This document shows positions 1-9,525 of a DNA stretch of 17,500 nt, one piece after another. This DNA is from Theodoxus fluviatilis (lineage: Eukaryota; Mollusca; Gastropoda; Cycloneritida; Neritidae): assembly GCA_034096865.1 (NCBI GenBank), contig JAWQFJ010000620.1:37501-55000 (forward strand), given 5' to 3'. A program made the position numbers and the translations under genes. A model generated the notes under the pieces. It saw only the letters and a list, made by a program, of their open reading frames with translations, was not told the DNA's origin and did not search any database. Position 1 is the stretch's first letter. The number at the start of each line of letters is the position of its first letter.

Positions 1-96
1 CAGACAGACAGACCGACCGACAGACAGACAGACAGACTGACAAACAGACGGACAGACAGGCAGACAGACAGACTGACAGACAGACAGACAGACAGA
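1..96. repeat. (CAGA)n microsatellite, impure
   Basis: The window opens inside a tetranucleotide array of CAGA units with scattered variants (CCGA, CTGA, CAAA, CGGA, CAGG). The variants indicate an ageing array. It probably continues to the left of the window. No coding potential is claimed. Confidence 0.95.
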
Positions 97-117
97 GGAT
101 AAAACGAGAGCAGTACA

Positions 118-284
118 AAATGCACAGAGAGGAGAGAGACAGGAGAAAGAGAGAGATGAGAGGAGGAAAGAGAGATAGAGAGAGATAAGACCACACAGGC
201 CCCCTCCGGAGAGAAAGCTGACTCGGATTCGGAAGAGAGCAGAGAACAGAGAGATGAGCAGGGGGGGAAGGGAAAAGGGGGAAA

Positions 285-315
<31 letters not shown>
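118..315. repeat. Polypurine GA-rich sequence ending in (GA)14
   Basis: This stretch is dominated by A and G on the plus strand, with a short mixed-base break near 188-230. It ends in a clean GA dinucleotide array at 288-315. Long homopurine runs of this type can form triplex DNA. Reading frames across it only encode R/E/K/S-biased or, on the other strand, S/L-biased protein and are not genes. Confidence 0.85.
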
Positions 316-539
316 TATTAAATTAACCTTAAAAGCCTTTTGTCGTTTCACGCATGTAGGCAAGTATATACAAGCGGGCATGACGAAACCACCTTTTTTA
401 AGTGCGTGTGTTCGAAAAATGGGCAATCAATAAGTATATCTCTGTCATTCGAGTATTCTTCTGCTTCATGCTTCATGCCCCTGTAATGTTGTGAGCACGT
501 GGTGTAATAGTGGATGCATGTGGGTGTATTGATGCAAGG

Positions 540-780
540 AGGAGGGTAGAAGACTAGAAGTCAAGAAACAGAAGCACAAGAAGAAGAAGAAGCCAGAGAG
601 AAGAAGCAAGCAAGAAGGAAAGAAGGCGAAAAACGAAAAAGAGCAACAAGAAAAAGCAAGGAAGAAGCACGAAGCCGTAAAGAAAAGATACGACGGCAGA
701 CGAGACTAAGAAGCGACGAAGCAAAGAAGAAGACCAGAGGAATGATAGCCCCGAACTGAAGGACGCAGACGAAAGAAGTA
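540..780. repeat. Polypurine AAG/AGA-rich low-complexity tract
   Basis: About 240 bases are rich in AAG, GAAG and AAAG words, including a short (AAG)n near 580-595. The complementary strand keeps a 104-codon open frame only because TTC/TCT triplets lack stop codons. The composition looks like degenerate simple sequence rather than a gene. Confidence 0.75.
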
Positions 781-1085
781 AGACGGGGAAGAAGCCCGAT
801 AACGACTTTTTCTTGTCCCCAGCCTACGCCAAAGCCCCACCGCACGTTCGCCCAGCGACTCCGGTGCAGGCGCACGGGGCCAAATCCATCATCCTCCGCA
901 CTCTATTCTTCTCCTGACTCCTCCACCGCTTCCGCCCTGCCCTAATCCCCGTCCCCCTGTCCCTCTCCCCTGCCTCCTCCCTCCCCTCCTTTTTCTCTGT
1001 TCCCTTAAAGAGGCATGGATGACAGGGTTTATAATTACAAAGAAGGTCTAACATAGAATATTGGCTAACACATCTACACACACAC

Positions 1086-1087
<2 letters not shown>

Positions 1088-1130
<43 letters not shown>
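1088..1130. repeat. (AG)n microsatellite
   Basis: An uninterrupted AG dinucleotide array of about 21 units is preceded by a short CA-rich run. The minus-strand open frame across it is explained by the repeat (S/L dipeptide). Confidence 0.97.
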
Positions 1131-1131
<1 letters not shown>

Positions 1132-2455
1132 GGACGAATGGAGGAACAGAGAGACAAATTAGGCGCACAGAGAGACAGCATTTCAGCGAAAACTGCTGAC
1201 AAGTTTGTTTCTCACAAAAAATTCGTCGATCAATCAATAAGCATATTTGTGAATCATCACAAACTCCTCATCGCAGCACCGTAATGTTCATCCCTGTTTG
1301 TCCTCTGCTGACCAACAAGCAGCACCAGCAACTGAGGTCGTTCACTCCCAGTCAATACTGTCCTCGGGGCAATATCGTTCTGCCACCGTCCTGGGCACTG
1401 GATCATGAGGACCTCAGTCCATGTTGGACCGCCTGTCTAGTCACGCATGATCAAACGGAAGTCCTTTGCCAGTCCCTTTATTGTGGGGTCTGGACACATG
1501 GGGCAGGTGGTGTCAGTGACCTCTCTCTCTCAAGGCTGTCCGTCCTCTGACTTCATGGTTGACAAGCCTTGGACCTTACCTATCCATGCGTCTACAGTGA
1601 TGAAACCAGTGTACATACATCTGTGCTGTTGCTACCCAGTGTTCTTGATTTCTTTCTTTGTTCCATTCTTTCTTTGAATATGTTTGTCACTGCTAGGAGT
1701 CAATGTCTTTACATCTGAAAGAGAATTGAAAGTGACTGCTGCTGGCAGGAGTCTCCCGCATCAGCTGTAACTTTTGGTATTGGAGATGCCGGGTCTTATT
1801 AGACCAGCAGCTCGAGCACTGACGACCCCGTGCAGCATAGTGAGCCACTGGAGTCATCCTATTGGGGTGTCATTCTCTCCTTCTAGACAGGAATGAGGGG
1901 TTCAACCAGTGTTGATGAAAGCGTTCAAGTATACAGTAGCACTTGAAAGCAGTTGCTTAGTCTATTCCCTAAAGTCAGATTCAAACTGCAAGACATTACT
2001 TTAGATGGAAACTTTTTCCTACACTTGAGAAAGAAATGGCACTGAAATTCAATTATGTGATATTTACCATTTTTTAAAGCTAACATTTGCTGATTCACAC
2101 CAAGAATACGCTATACTTTAGCTTATATGAACTTACAATTTCCCCGTCTTTGATCAAATTAAACGAGCATTTTCAGAATGATGGCGTGAGAACTTTACTT
2201 TGCTTTTCGGAGTAGAAAGCTACAAGATGTGTCCGTACTCGGATAGTGACAGACATATTTCAGTGCACCTGTAGATGTACCTGTACCTATGTAGACATAG
2301 CATCATTTTCATTGTTGCCTGTCTAATCGTAGTGGACGGTTTTCAAGCAAAATGTGTTGGTTCTGAGCCTTCTTGAATATTGATAGAACTAGCGTGTGTT
2401 ATATAGACAGACACACTGCAGTTAGGCTTCTCAGTGCCGGCTGGTAGTATTAGCT
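1132..2455. other. Sequence without a supportable gene
   Basis: I see no coding exon with convincing splice sites, no RNA gene and no recognisable transposon in this stretch. Open frames at 1284-1677 lack any family signature. A minus-strand frame between about 1502 and 1257 is open apart from one stop at 1437-1439 and includes a Cys-x2-Cys pair, but it matches nothing I can name. Confidence 0.5.
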
Positions 2456-2459
2456 TCTT

Positions 2460-2584
2460 TAATTACGTTTTGTATAAATAAAAAGAAAAAAATGCTATGC
2501 ACTGAAGATGGGCGTGTGCCCGAAAGCCGTTGATTTTGGTGTTTGTCGTGTGTTTTTATCTTATTTATATTAATTACGCTTTGT
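2460..2584 (+). mobile_element. Small insertion-like unit with hammerhead-like hairpin, flanked by direct repeats
   Basis: Two near-identical 14-mers, TAATTACGTTTTGT at 2460-2473 and TAATTACGCTTTGT at 2571-2584, flank about 97 bases. This looks like a target-site duplication. The enclosed DNA holds CTGAAGA (2502-2508), a GGGC/GCCC hairpin and GAAA (2522-2525). That order resembles the hammerhead core C-U-G-A-x-G-A / stem II / G-A-A-A. Stems I and III are not evident. Penelope-like elements and other small retroelements are known to carry hammerhead motifs; assigning this piece to one is inference. The A-rich stretch at 2474-2491 is compatible with a retroposed origin. Confidence 0.35.
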
Positions 2585-2589
2585 GAAAG

Positions 2590-3160
2590 AAAAATCTTTT
2601 CGGTGAGCTCATTGAAGAATTCACCCTCTGTGTGCAGTATGTGAGCTAAACAGACCTTTCTTGCTATGACAAATCCCTTGTTGCGTCTGTGTCTATGTCA
2701 TGAACACTGCACCAGTTCTGTTTCAAAGCCTCAGGAAGTGAATGTTTCACTCATCCTACAGCAGCCTACGAAATCGTCCACGTCGATGCCAGCATACGAG
2801 ATGAAAGGAGACGTGATCCTCATGTGAACCGACAAACTGGAGGCATTACAGGAAAAGGACATCTATCGAGCTTTTGACAAATAGCAGAAGGTATGAAAGA
2901 CACATAGCAAGTAAAATATATATTTTAAAAACTTGCGCTACGTTTAGTATAAAGAAGGCAAAATAAGCTCTCTTGCAGTGAAGAAGTGGGAGGGATGTAG
3001 GGCTGCTACTACTGCAAAGTCACGGTTACCTCTGAAGCATTGAACAAGAATCGCACACAGCCCGTGCTGCACCGATACCTCCCTCGTCAGCTGGAATGCT
3101 GTGGTCTTTGTGCTCTCTGGGCCTGCTCCAGTAGCACTCCCACAGTAGGCCCCAAGCAAC
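2590..3160. other. Sequence without a recognised gene
   Basis: Nothing identifiable is seen here. On the minus strand a 72-codon open frame at 2944-3162 lies in the same frame as stop-broken sequence above it. It has no motif I recognise, and it may be the 3' flank of the retroelement remnant at 3218-3640 or chance. Confidence 0.4.
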
Positions 3161-3217
3161 ACTTATGTGCCACCGGGAGGTAGCTTGAAGATCAAACTGC
3201 AGAATACGTCAAGCTCC

Positions 3218-3640
3218 TCAGGGCAGCACGTGTTTCCTCCAGATCCAAAGGGAGGGCTTCCACAGTAGTTTGCAACTTGTGTATCACCATATCTGCGTGC
3301 TACTCTGCGCGCCCAGACTTCGATGCAACCCAACCATGGACATGCTGAGCAAGTCCCTGCATCTGTCTTCGACAGGGAGAGCACGGCAAACCCAAATTCT
3401 CCCTCTGCGCTACTCATGGAGTTCGTTGTAGCACGCTTGTTCTCTTTCATGGACCTATCCTATGTTTGTCTCACAAGGGACTGTGATTTCTGTGAGCAGG
3501 GATGACTGGAGTTTTCCGACCAGATCACAATGTACGGATGAAGGCTGGAGTTCAGCAGCTGTGCTGGCACATTTCGTGTCCTGTCATGTCTGACGACACT
3601 TTCCGCTCTCTGCCAGGCTGCAAATGGAATCTCCTGTAGG
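3218..3640 (-). pseudogene. Decayed retroelement C-terminal nuclease-like domain
   Basis: Read on the minus strand, the region resembles a C-terminal domain common in invertebrate retroelement proteins, with the usual pattern W...DL...L.FP..I..TSLRPDIVLWS, then LTVPWE, HERKRAKY.EL, PVEVGCRGF and a final WLW. One frame gives FAAWQR, RNVPAQ and SLHPYIVIWSE (about 3510-3625). After a frameshift near 3505-3515 the next frame gives TEITVPCE, HEREQACYNEL, RALPVEDRCRD, HRSLG and WIWRKH, ending at a stop at 3218-3220. At least three further in-frame stops interrupt it. The PD...E-L-T layout suggests a PD-(D/E)XK-type nuclease, which is inference. No reverse-transcriptase motifs are seen upstream, so this is a short fossil. 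It lies downstream of the poly(A) signal of the neuropeptide-like gene and is unrelated to it. Confidence 0.75.
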
Positions 3641-3669
3641 GATCCCTGGTTTTTTTTCTCTATATCCAT

Positions 3670-4285
3670 ATACCATATTTCAGCAGAACAAACGAGAACT
3701 TTATTTTAACGTATTACTTTCTAAGTATCTATCTCCGTCAAGGACCGATTAGATGTCATTTTTCATCTTTCAGTTTCTGTAGGTTGTGTTAGTTTCTAAG
3801 TTCGTAGACTAAAACTGCTCTGAAGTCACAATTCAACATTCAGCAATATCAAAATATTTCAGTGCCCCCTCTCATCACCTTAGACAGAAAATGACTTTCG
3901 GTAAGAATGAGAATATTTCTACCACACGAGTACTGCATTGTAACAGGCTAACTTCACTGGTTCTGGATTCTTTTACGTGCTCGATCACGGAATCTAAGAT
4001 GGACTCTCCTGCACCAGCGAGAAAGACTTTGTAGGCTGACCATAGCAGTAGCATTTACTTTGAGAAACACTTTGTTCAATCAAGGTAGTGTTGCTCTTGT
4101 CAATGCTTTGTTTTCTTCTCAAGGTTCGTGTAAAACTGTGCATGAAGGCATGCTTGTCATTTTCTTTTCTCTGGAGTGTGGGACTCAGTCATCCTTCCAC
4201 GAGAAGGAAGGCCGGTCGGGAAACGGTTCTGCATCGATCCCGAGACCCTGCGTCAGGGACAGAAGGAGGACATGAAAGAAGCACA
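3670..4285. other. Intergenic sequence, nothing recognised
   Basis: This AT-leaning sequence lies between the retroelement remnant and the end of the minus-strand gene. Short plus-strand open frames around 4060-4583 overlap each other in all phases, and the last of them lie antisense to the terminal exon. I regard them as shadows. Confidence 0.5.
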
Positions 4286-4289
4286 GACA

Positions 4290-4380
4290 CCCAGTCACGC
4301 ACGACAGTGCTTTATTGCCAAGGTCTTGGTAGAGAGAGCTCGACCCAGTGGACACAGTGGACACAAAGGCATCCCACACT
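4290..4380 (-). other. Short 3' UTR of the minus-strand neuropeptide-like gene
   Basis: After the TAG stop at 4381-4383 on the minus strand, about 65 bases lead to an AATAAA at 4311-4316. The cleavage site is not visible directly. It is placed near 4290-4300 because a GU-rich stretch typical of a downstream element follows the signal. The lower limit is therefore approximate. Confidence 0.6.
4311..4316 (-). terminator. Poly(A) signal AATAAA
   Basis: A canonical AATAAA hexamer on the minus strand sits 65 bases after the predicted stop codon. Within 30 bases downstream comes GU-rich sequence (GTCGTGCGTG, GGGTGTCTGTG). The order stop, AATAAA, GU-rich element is what a real 3' end should show, and it supports calling 4381-4484 a terminal exon. 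Confidence 0.7.
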
Positions 4381-4484
4381 CTAGTTCCCTCCATCCGTCT
4401 CCTCGTTCCCCTCAATCTGTCTCCCCTCCCCGCCCTCTCCCTTCCCGTTATCCAGCTCGCCCTCGTTCATGTGCTCGGGATCAC
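4381..4484 (-). CDS. Terminal coding exon of putative tachykinin-related precursor
   Basis: The minus strand shows a textbook acceptor, TTTTTCTCTTTGCCAG, immediately before 4484. The exon enters with GT, which completes a glycine codon begun by the previous exon, and then encodes 33 residues to a TAG stop (4381-4383). The peptide starts DPEHMNEGELDNGKGEGGEG and ends ETDGGN. It is very acidic and Gly-rich, has no dibasic cleavage site, and would be a C-terminal spacer of a prohormone. The entry phase equals the exit phase of the exon at 12586-12814, and a poly(A) signal follows the stop. The assignment to the same gene across an ~8.1-kb intron is inference: a phase match alone occurs by chance one time in three. 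It could instead be the last exon of another minus-strand gene with exons not recognised here. Confidence 0.6.
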
Positions 4485-4725
4485 CTGGCAAAGAGAAAAA
4501 CATTTCAATTGATCTTTCAGTGTGTAAGAACAAAAATCCATGACAAGAAAGAACATTTTCCAGAGAAGTCAAAATTAGGCTAGGTAAGCCAAGTGAGGGC
4601 TATCATAAGCTTTAATCAAATGTATCTCTATTAAGAAATAAACGTTGTTTCTGTTAAATTCATTTATCTCCCTGCAAGTCAGAAACATCTTACAAAGACA
4701 AAGTGTGTTAAATATATGAGAAGAC

Positions 4726-5044
4726 GAAGAAGAAGAAGAAGAAGAAGAAGAAGAAGAAGAAGAAGAAGAAGAAGAAGAAGAAGAAGAAGAAGAAGAAGAA
4801 GAAGAAGAAGAAGAAGAAGAAGAAGAAGAAGAAGAAGAAGAAGAAGAAGAAGAAGAAGAAGAAGAAGAAGAAGAAGAAGAAAGAAGAAGAAGAAGAAGAA
4901 GAAGAAGAAGAAGAAGAAGAAGAAGAAGAAGAAGAAGAAGAAGAAGAAGAAGAAGAAGAAGAAGAAGAAGAAGAAGAAGAAGAAGAAGAAGAAGAAGAAG
5001 AAGAAGAAGAAGAAGAAGAAGAAGAAGAAGAAGAAGAAGAAGAA
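4726..5044. repeat. Long (GAA)n/(TTC)n triplet tract, ~106 units
   Basis: The plus strand is an almost pure GAA array of 319 bases. A single extra A near 4880-4882 shifts the register, so the same DNA reads poly-Arg then poly-Lys in one frame and poly-Leu then poly-Ser on the other strand. Those open frames are artefacts of the repeat. The tract ends about 240 bases upstream of the terminal-exon acceptor of the minus-strand gene, so its transcript would read (UUC)n. Long GAA/TTC tracts are known to form triplexes, as in the human frataxin intron. Confidence 0.98.
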
Positions 5045-5049
5045 TGAGA

Positions 5050-6060
5050 ACGTAATTGTTGTTTAACAACTTTAGTGGATTCCGTCGAGAGTTCGAACGG
5101 AAATTTTCAATTATTTCACGAAGCCAGACCGAAACCCATCGGTACGTCTTGGCTTTGTTTCAAACTATGCCATTCCTCGATGGGGCTCGGTCAGCAGACG
5201 AGATGGGAACAAGAGGAAAATGGCGGGAGACGGAGACCAGACTTTACTCACGTGCGGAAGAGCTCTAGCCACGCGCTCCGTGGAAGCCGAACTGCGGCTG
5301 GCGTTTGTACATTCCAGCTTCGTCTGCAAGAAAGGGAAGCGCGGTCGATGGAGAACAAAGGATTGCAAGACAGCCACCTCCCCTCAAACCCAGCCGCTTC
5401 CCCCCGACCATCAAGGCCAGACATAATGGGGTTTCTATTGGCATGACTGTCGGACCAGACCGAAGAGCGACGGCGTGGTAAGGGGGTGGAGCTTCCTTTT
5501 CTCAAGTCCGTCAGTGCGTCTCCTTCTGCCCTGTTTGGCGTGATGAGTTTGGGAACCTCGACGGATTTTGTGGAAAAGTCAGAAAGGAGTCCCTGAATGT
5601 GATCAGACTACGTTTCGAAGCCGTTCCTCCTGTCGGCCTCCAGTTGAAATTATATTTTAAAATTTTAATCGGTCGTGGCCATTTCACATGACTACTTGGT
5701 GAAGGAGGGTGGTATGTGTTTCGTTGGTAAAACCTTCAAATTGCATTCATTTAAATTCAACACGGTTGCAGAGAACTGAAGCTCTGTAGTGCCTCGTGCA
5801 AGGCAAACTGAAGGCAAGAGTAACTATGATGTAGACAAGGAACTTGGGATCCTGTCTGACTTCAATGACAAAGATTTTGTCTCACACGTTTAGACGGAAC
5901 TGCACATTCTTCTTACTGCCTGTGTTAGGTACGAAACTAGTTCTGCTCCCTGAAAACAATCCCACGTTGCCAACTCACTTTTACTGTCACTGCCCAGTAT
6001 TTTCTATTTCATGAGGTAAACATGTTTTGAGTAACACTTTGGGCGAGAAGAATTACGTTA
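5050..6060. other. Intronic sequence with a CpG-rich block at 5080-5530
   Basis: The first half is GC- and CpG-rich for this window and is open in several frames at once, which is expected of stop-poor GC-rich DNA. An ATGG in good start context lies at 5219-5222, but its frame ends at 5426 with no family signature. The rest (5530-6060) shows nothing. If the gene model on the minus strand is right, all of this is intron. Confidence 0.4.
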
Positions 6061-6083
6061 TCCATGCAATATCCCACACACTC

Positions 6084-6104
6084 ACCCACCCCCACCCCCA
6101 CCCC
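6084..6104 (-). other. C-run cluster, G-quadruplex motif on minus strand
   Basis: CCCACCCCCACCCCCACCCC reads as four G-runs of at least three separated by single T on the minus strand, the classic short-loop G4 pattern. On the minus strand it would be in the transcript of the putative intron. Confidence 0.7.
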
Positions 6105-6364
6105 GAAAAATGAAAAGCTGTAGCACCTGAAAGGTCATTAAACTCTGCGACCTCTGCACGCTTCTATCTGTCACTGCCTCTGACTTTTCCTCATCCAACC
6201 CCCTTTCCAAACCCCCTTCCCATCCCCAACTCACACACCCACACACCACCTCACGTTACTTTGACATTCTGCTCTACCATGTGCTCATGCATTTGCTCCT
6301 TGCTTGTGCGGCAGTCTTTAGAAGCATGCCAGTGTGTTAGCGTTAGTGTGTGCATAAGTCCGTG

Positions 6365-6369
6365 GGTGC

Positions 6370-6401
<32 letters not shown>

Positions 6402-6443
6402 GTGTGTGTGTGTGTGCTGCGTCCATGCGTGAAGGCGTGTGTG

Positions 6444-6495
<52 letters not shown>

Positions 6496-6510
6496 CGCGG
6501 GTCTATGTGC

Positions 6511-6558
<48 letters not shown>

Positions 6559-6589
6559 TCGCGGGTCTATGTGCGTGTGTTTGTGTGTG

Positions 6590-6651
<62 letters not shown>

Positions 6652-6712
6652 TGTGCGCGCACGCGCGAGCGCGTGTGTGCATCTGTTTGCGCGCGCGCGT
6701 GTGTGTTTGCTT
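6365..6712. repeat. (GT)n array with internal 64-bp duplication and CG/CA alternation
   Basis: Several GT dinucleotide runs are separated by short unique links. The link starting GTTCGCGGGTCTATGTGCG occurs twice, at 6493 and 6557, exactly 64 bases apart with its adjoining GT run, so a composite unit was duplicated. The right end (6652-6702) changes into alternating CG/CA sequence. Alternating purine-pyrimidine DNA of this length is a Z-DNA candidate. Cys/Val open frames here are repeat artefacts. Confidence 0.95.
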
Positions 6713-6719
6713 GTGAGGG

Positions 6720-8410
6720 TCGCGTTATTTATTCCATTTCTGCAATCATGAACATCAGAGAAAAGAATAGCGCCCCTCCCCGGTCCAGTTCAAACTCATT
6801 AACCGCCTTCCCCAGGCTGCTCATTGCTAGTCTGTGACGCCTGCCCCTGTTGTACAAAGGCCTCAAGGTATAAGCATCCGCTGACTTTTTATCGCATGGT
6901 GTTTGCTTGGAAAATACTTCTGGGAGAATTTTCGGCCTCACCCAGCTTCGGGTGACGAATGAGGTTAATGACTGGTGCCTTTCAATCGAGCGGAATATTG
7001 CGGATTCGTTTTTGCAGAAATCAGACGAGAAAATCACAAAGCTAAAGCTCGTCCTAACGTGACAAAATGATGTTACTCCGTGACCGAGAGAAAAAGCGTT
7101 TCGTTGTGTGACGTTGTCGCCATTTGCCCAGTGATCTAGTGCGCAGACTGACGGTAACGCCAGTCTAGGAACAAAGGGACTCGTCACCTGATGAAGGACG
7201 TGGCCTAAAGCTTCAGGAAATCATCTCGGCGGCCTTGGTTCACCACAGGGAACGTCTGATAGAAGAGGCACGTGCACCTAGAGCTACTTGATTCTTTTCG
7301 TGTCTGCCGGCTGCAAACCTTCGGGTTCACGTGCACCATTAGCTGCCCAGCACTGCTGGTGTCTGCCCACCTCAGATGTTCCTAATACCAAGCCGAAACC
7401 CTGCAGGGGACGGACACCACAAACAAGCTTGGGTCTTTGGCTGTCTGTTTACCTAACTGCGTAGACTGGGTCTCTCGTACTGTGCCTTGGGCATGCACGC
7501 AATAGTCTTTCCAGCAGAAGCCAATTTGGGGGTAAACACAAAGGTATAGGGATAAGCTGATACTGGGTATGATTGAACTGTTTTCTATCTTGTCTTTGTA
7601 GGTTCCTTGTAGGTTTCCAGTCGACACCACTGAGAAGCACGCTGTCTCGCACCGAGATGTGAGAACTTAGAGCAATATTGCGCGTTATCCATGTGCATGT
7701 TAACACAGAATCTCTTCAAATGAACGAAATATGATTAATTTACTGAATATGGACTGCAAAGTGTTTGTGTTTCGAATTGTTTAAAACAATTCACGCCTGC
7801 TGAGTACGTGTGTTCAATGGTTAAGCGCACTATGACGCCTGTCGTTTTACAATAGAAAGAAACTTCTGCATAGGAATGAAAATTAGAATTGCACTGTTCA
7901 TAGAGATTCGACTCAGCTCTTTTCTTTTGAACATTTCCCCTGAAATACGCAAAACAGATTACGCGAAATTGCTGAGTAAAGATATCAGCACACTAAGTCA
8001 CATAAACACATTTTCCTGATTTTTACACTACTGTGGGGAAACAATGAACATGTTGTATTTCTGGAATATGCATGAGTAAATATTAAATTGTGTGGTTGAA
8101 ATATTTCATTTAGTCAGTTTTCGTACTTTAGCCTCTGTCCAAAGCATATGTAAAGATTATCTCTCATTTCAAGTCAAATGAAAAGTGAACCCGAAGAATA
8201 TTCATGTCTTAAGTTTTATGTTTGTAGTATTATTTTTGTGAAATATCTCTCATCTGAAGGACAGACTAGACTTTGCGTGGCGTAAATAGAAAACATTCGT
8301 CATGAAGTGCCACAATACTGAATGCCAGGATGAAACAGCAGTTCATGACAGTATCATGATATCTCATTGTCGTCTCTGATACACCAGTAGTTTTGAACGT
8401 ATTTGCATTA
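6720..8410. other. Sequence without a recognised gene
   Basis: I find no gene, RNA or named repeat over this stretch. The 152-codon minus-strand frame at 6729-7187 has no motif, no plausible exon borders and biased start usage, so I do not call it. In the current gene model it is intron. Confidence 0.45.
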
Positions 8411-8415
8411 GTATT

Positions 8416-8780
8416 GAGATTCTGAACATCTCATATAAAGACCATGTCACGAATAAGGAAGTCAGCAACAGGATCAGGAGAGCAATTGGACAGTACGAAG
8501 ACCTGCTCTCAATCGAGAAAAGCAGAAAGCTGAAGTGTCACGTGTCAAGAGGAAGTGGGCTGGCCAAGACCATCCTGCAAGGTACCGTACCAGGTGGGAG
8601 AAGGAGAGGCAGGCAGAGAAAGAGGTGGGAAGACAACACCAAAGAGTGGACAGGCTTGACCTTTGCTGACTCACAGCGAGCCACAGAGGACAGAGCTCGA
8701 TGGAGGAAGATTGTCCGAAAGTCAGCAGTGGTGCCTCAACAAGCCATCTCAGGGTAGAGAGACTGAAGACTGAAGACTGC
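8416..8780 (+). mobile_element. 5'-truncated LINE: last ~110 codons of the ORF2-like protein plus repeat tail
   Basis: The plus strand encodes in one frame EILNISYKDHVTNKEVSNRI, then SGLAKTILQGTVPGGRRRGR, RQRKRWEDN, KEWTGLTFADSQRATEDRARW and a stop at 8755-8757. This order is the well-known C-terminal end of a very common CR1/Jockey-like LINE family in invertebrates (YKDHVTNEEVR, KLKWYGHV, ILQGTVxGGRRRGRQRKxW). No stop interrupts it, but two codons are missing where the family has KLKWYGHV (here KLKCHV). After the stop comes a short (ACTGAAG)n array at 8761-8779, a typical LINE 3' tail. It is severely 5'-truncated and cannot be autonomous. Its left edge is approximate, because similarity fades above 8416. 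It lies antisense to the minus-strand gene, inside the putative long intron. Confidence 0.85.
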
Positions 8781-9525
8781 ACTAGTATTGCTTTGCGTTT
8801 GACTAAGAGTAATCAGAATTCCTCAAATAAAACAAATTGGTGTTGATGATTTGTTGCTATTCGTGTGGAAAACTAGTGACTGACATTAATGTTGAACGAG
8901 AAGTCATATAACATCCTATTAATATGCAGTTATTAAAGCTACGGCTGGATTTTTGCAAAGACTCATGCCTATTTAATTTTACATGTCCATTACAAATTCC
9001 CTCCAATGGGCATTTACGAGTCTTTGAAAAATTATGTCCGTCCTCATTACAATTTCGTGTATGTGATGAAAAAAAAGTACCTCACATCTCCCGTTGTTTT
9101 TATCACAGCATTAACTCACTTGTTTGATTGGTTGCCCTCGAATAATTACTGTCGGATAATGTCAAACTCCCTCGTCATCATGTCTGTACGCGTCTGTAGA
9201 CTCTGGCTTTACAAGCGGATCGAAAAAACAAGGAATGAATTAGTTGGAAGAGTACACGCAGAATCATTACTGGGAAGACGTCGGCTCATCATGCTGATCT
9301 ATCTCTTTCGACCACGAAACTGGCGCCAAAGGTGAGACTGCAGTTCAAAGGTCGAGTTCGCAGAGTAAATGGCAACAGTGGTAGGCTACAGATGCGTCCA
9401 AGTCAAGGGGTGCTGCGATGGGCCATTTGCATTTCGTTTGCTGTTGAGGACAGTGAAGATAAAAGTTAGCTTGTAAAGAAGACCTCATCTGCACCAACCG
9501 AACTGACGCACGCGTTGTCCAGATC
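8781..9525. other. AT-rich sequence without a recognised gene
   Basis: Nothing identifiable. Open frames at 8924-9335 are lysine/leucine-rich AT-type frames without motifs. Confidence 0.45.

Noticed and set aside
824..1237. 137-codon minus-strand frame with S/L repeats
   Set aside because: It crosses the (AG)n array, and the flanking parts show no motif.
1257..1505. Minus-strand frame with CPMC and one stop, possible zinc-finger remnant
   Set aside because: The spacing does not complete a C2H2 or other known finger, and nothing else supports a gene.
3163..3450. Minus-strand 95-codon Cys-rich frame as a secreted protein
   Set aside because: A neighbouring frame of the same DNA matches the retroelement domain much better, so this frame is a shadow.
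4060..4583. Overlapping plus-strand frames up to 135 codons
   Set aside because: They partly lie antisense to the terminal exon and its UTR. The minus strand has the acceptor, stop and poly(A) signal; the plus strand has none.
4575..5069. Poly-Leu/poly-Ser and poly-Arg/poly-Lys open frames
   Set aside because: They are produced by the GAA/TTC tract and its single-base slip.
6261..6837. Three overlapping Cys/Val-rich frames
   Set aside because: They are direct readings of the GT array.
7200..7380. Possible tRNA-derived SINE (GGGTTCAC near a B-box-like spot)
   Set aside because: No matching A box, no tail and no flanking duplication.
8474..8782. Minus-strand 102-codon frame
   Set aside because: It is the antisense shadow of the LINE fragment.
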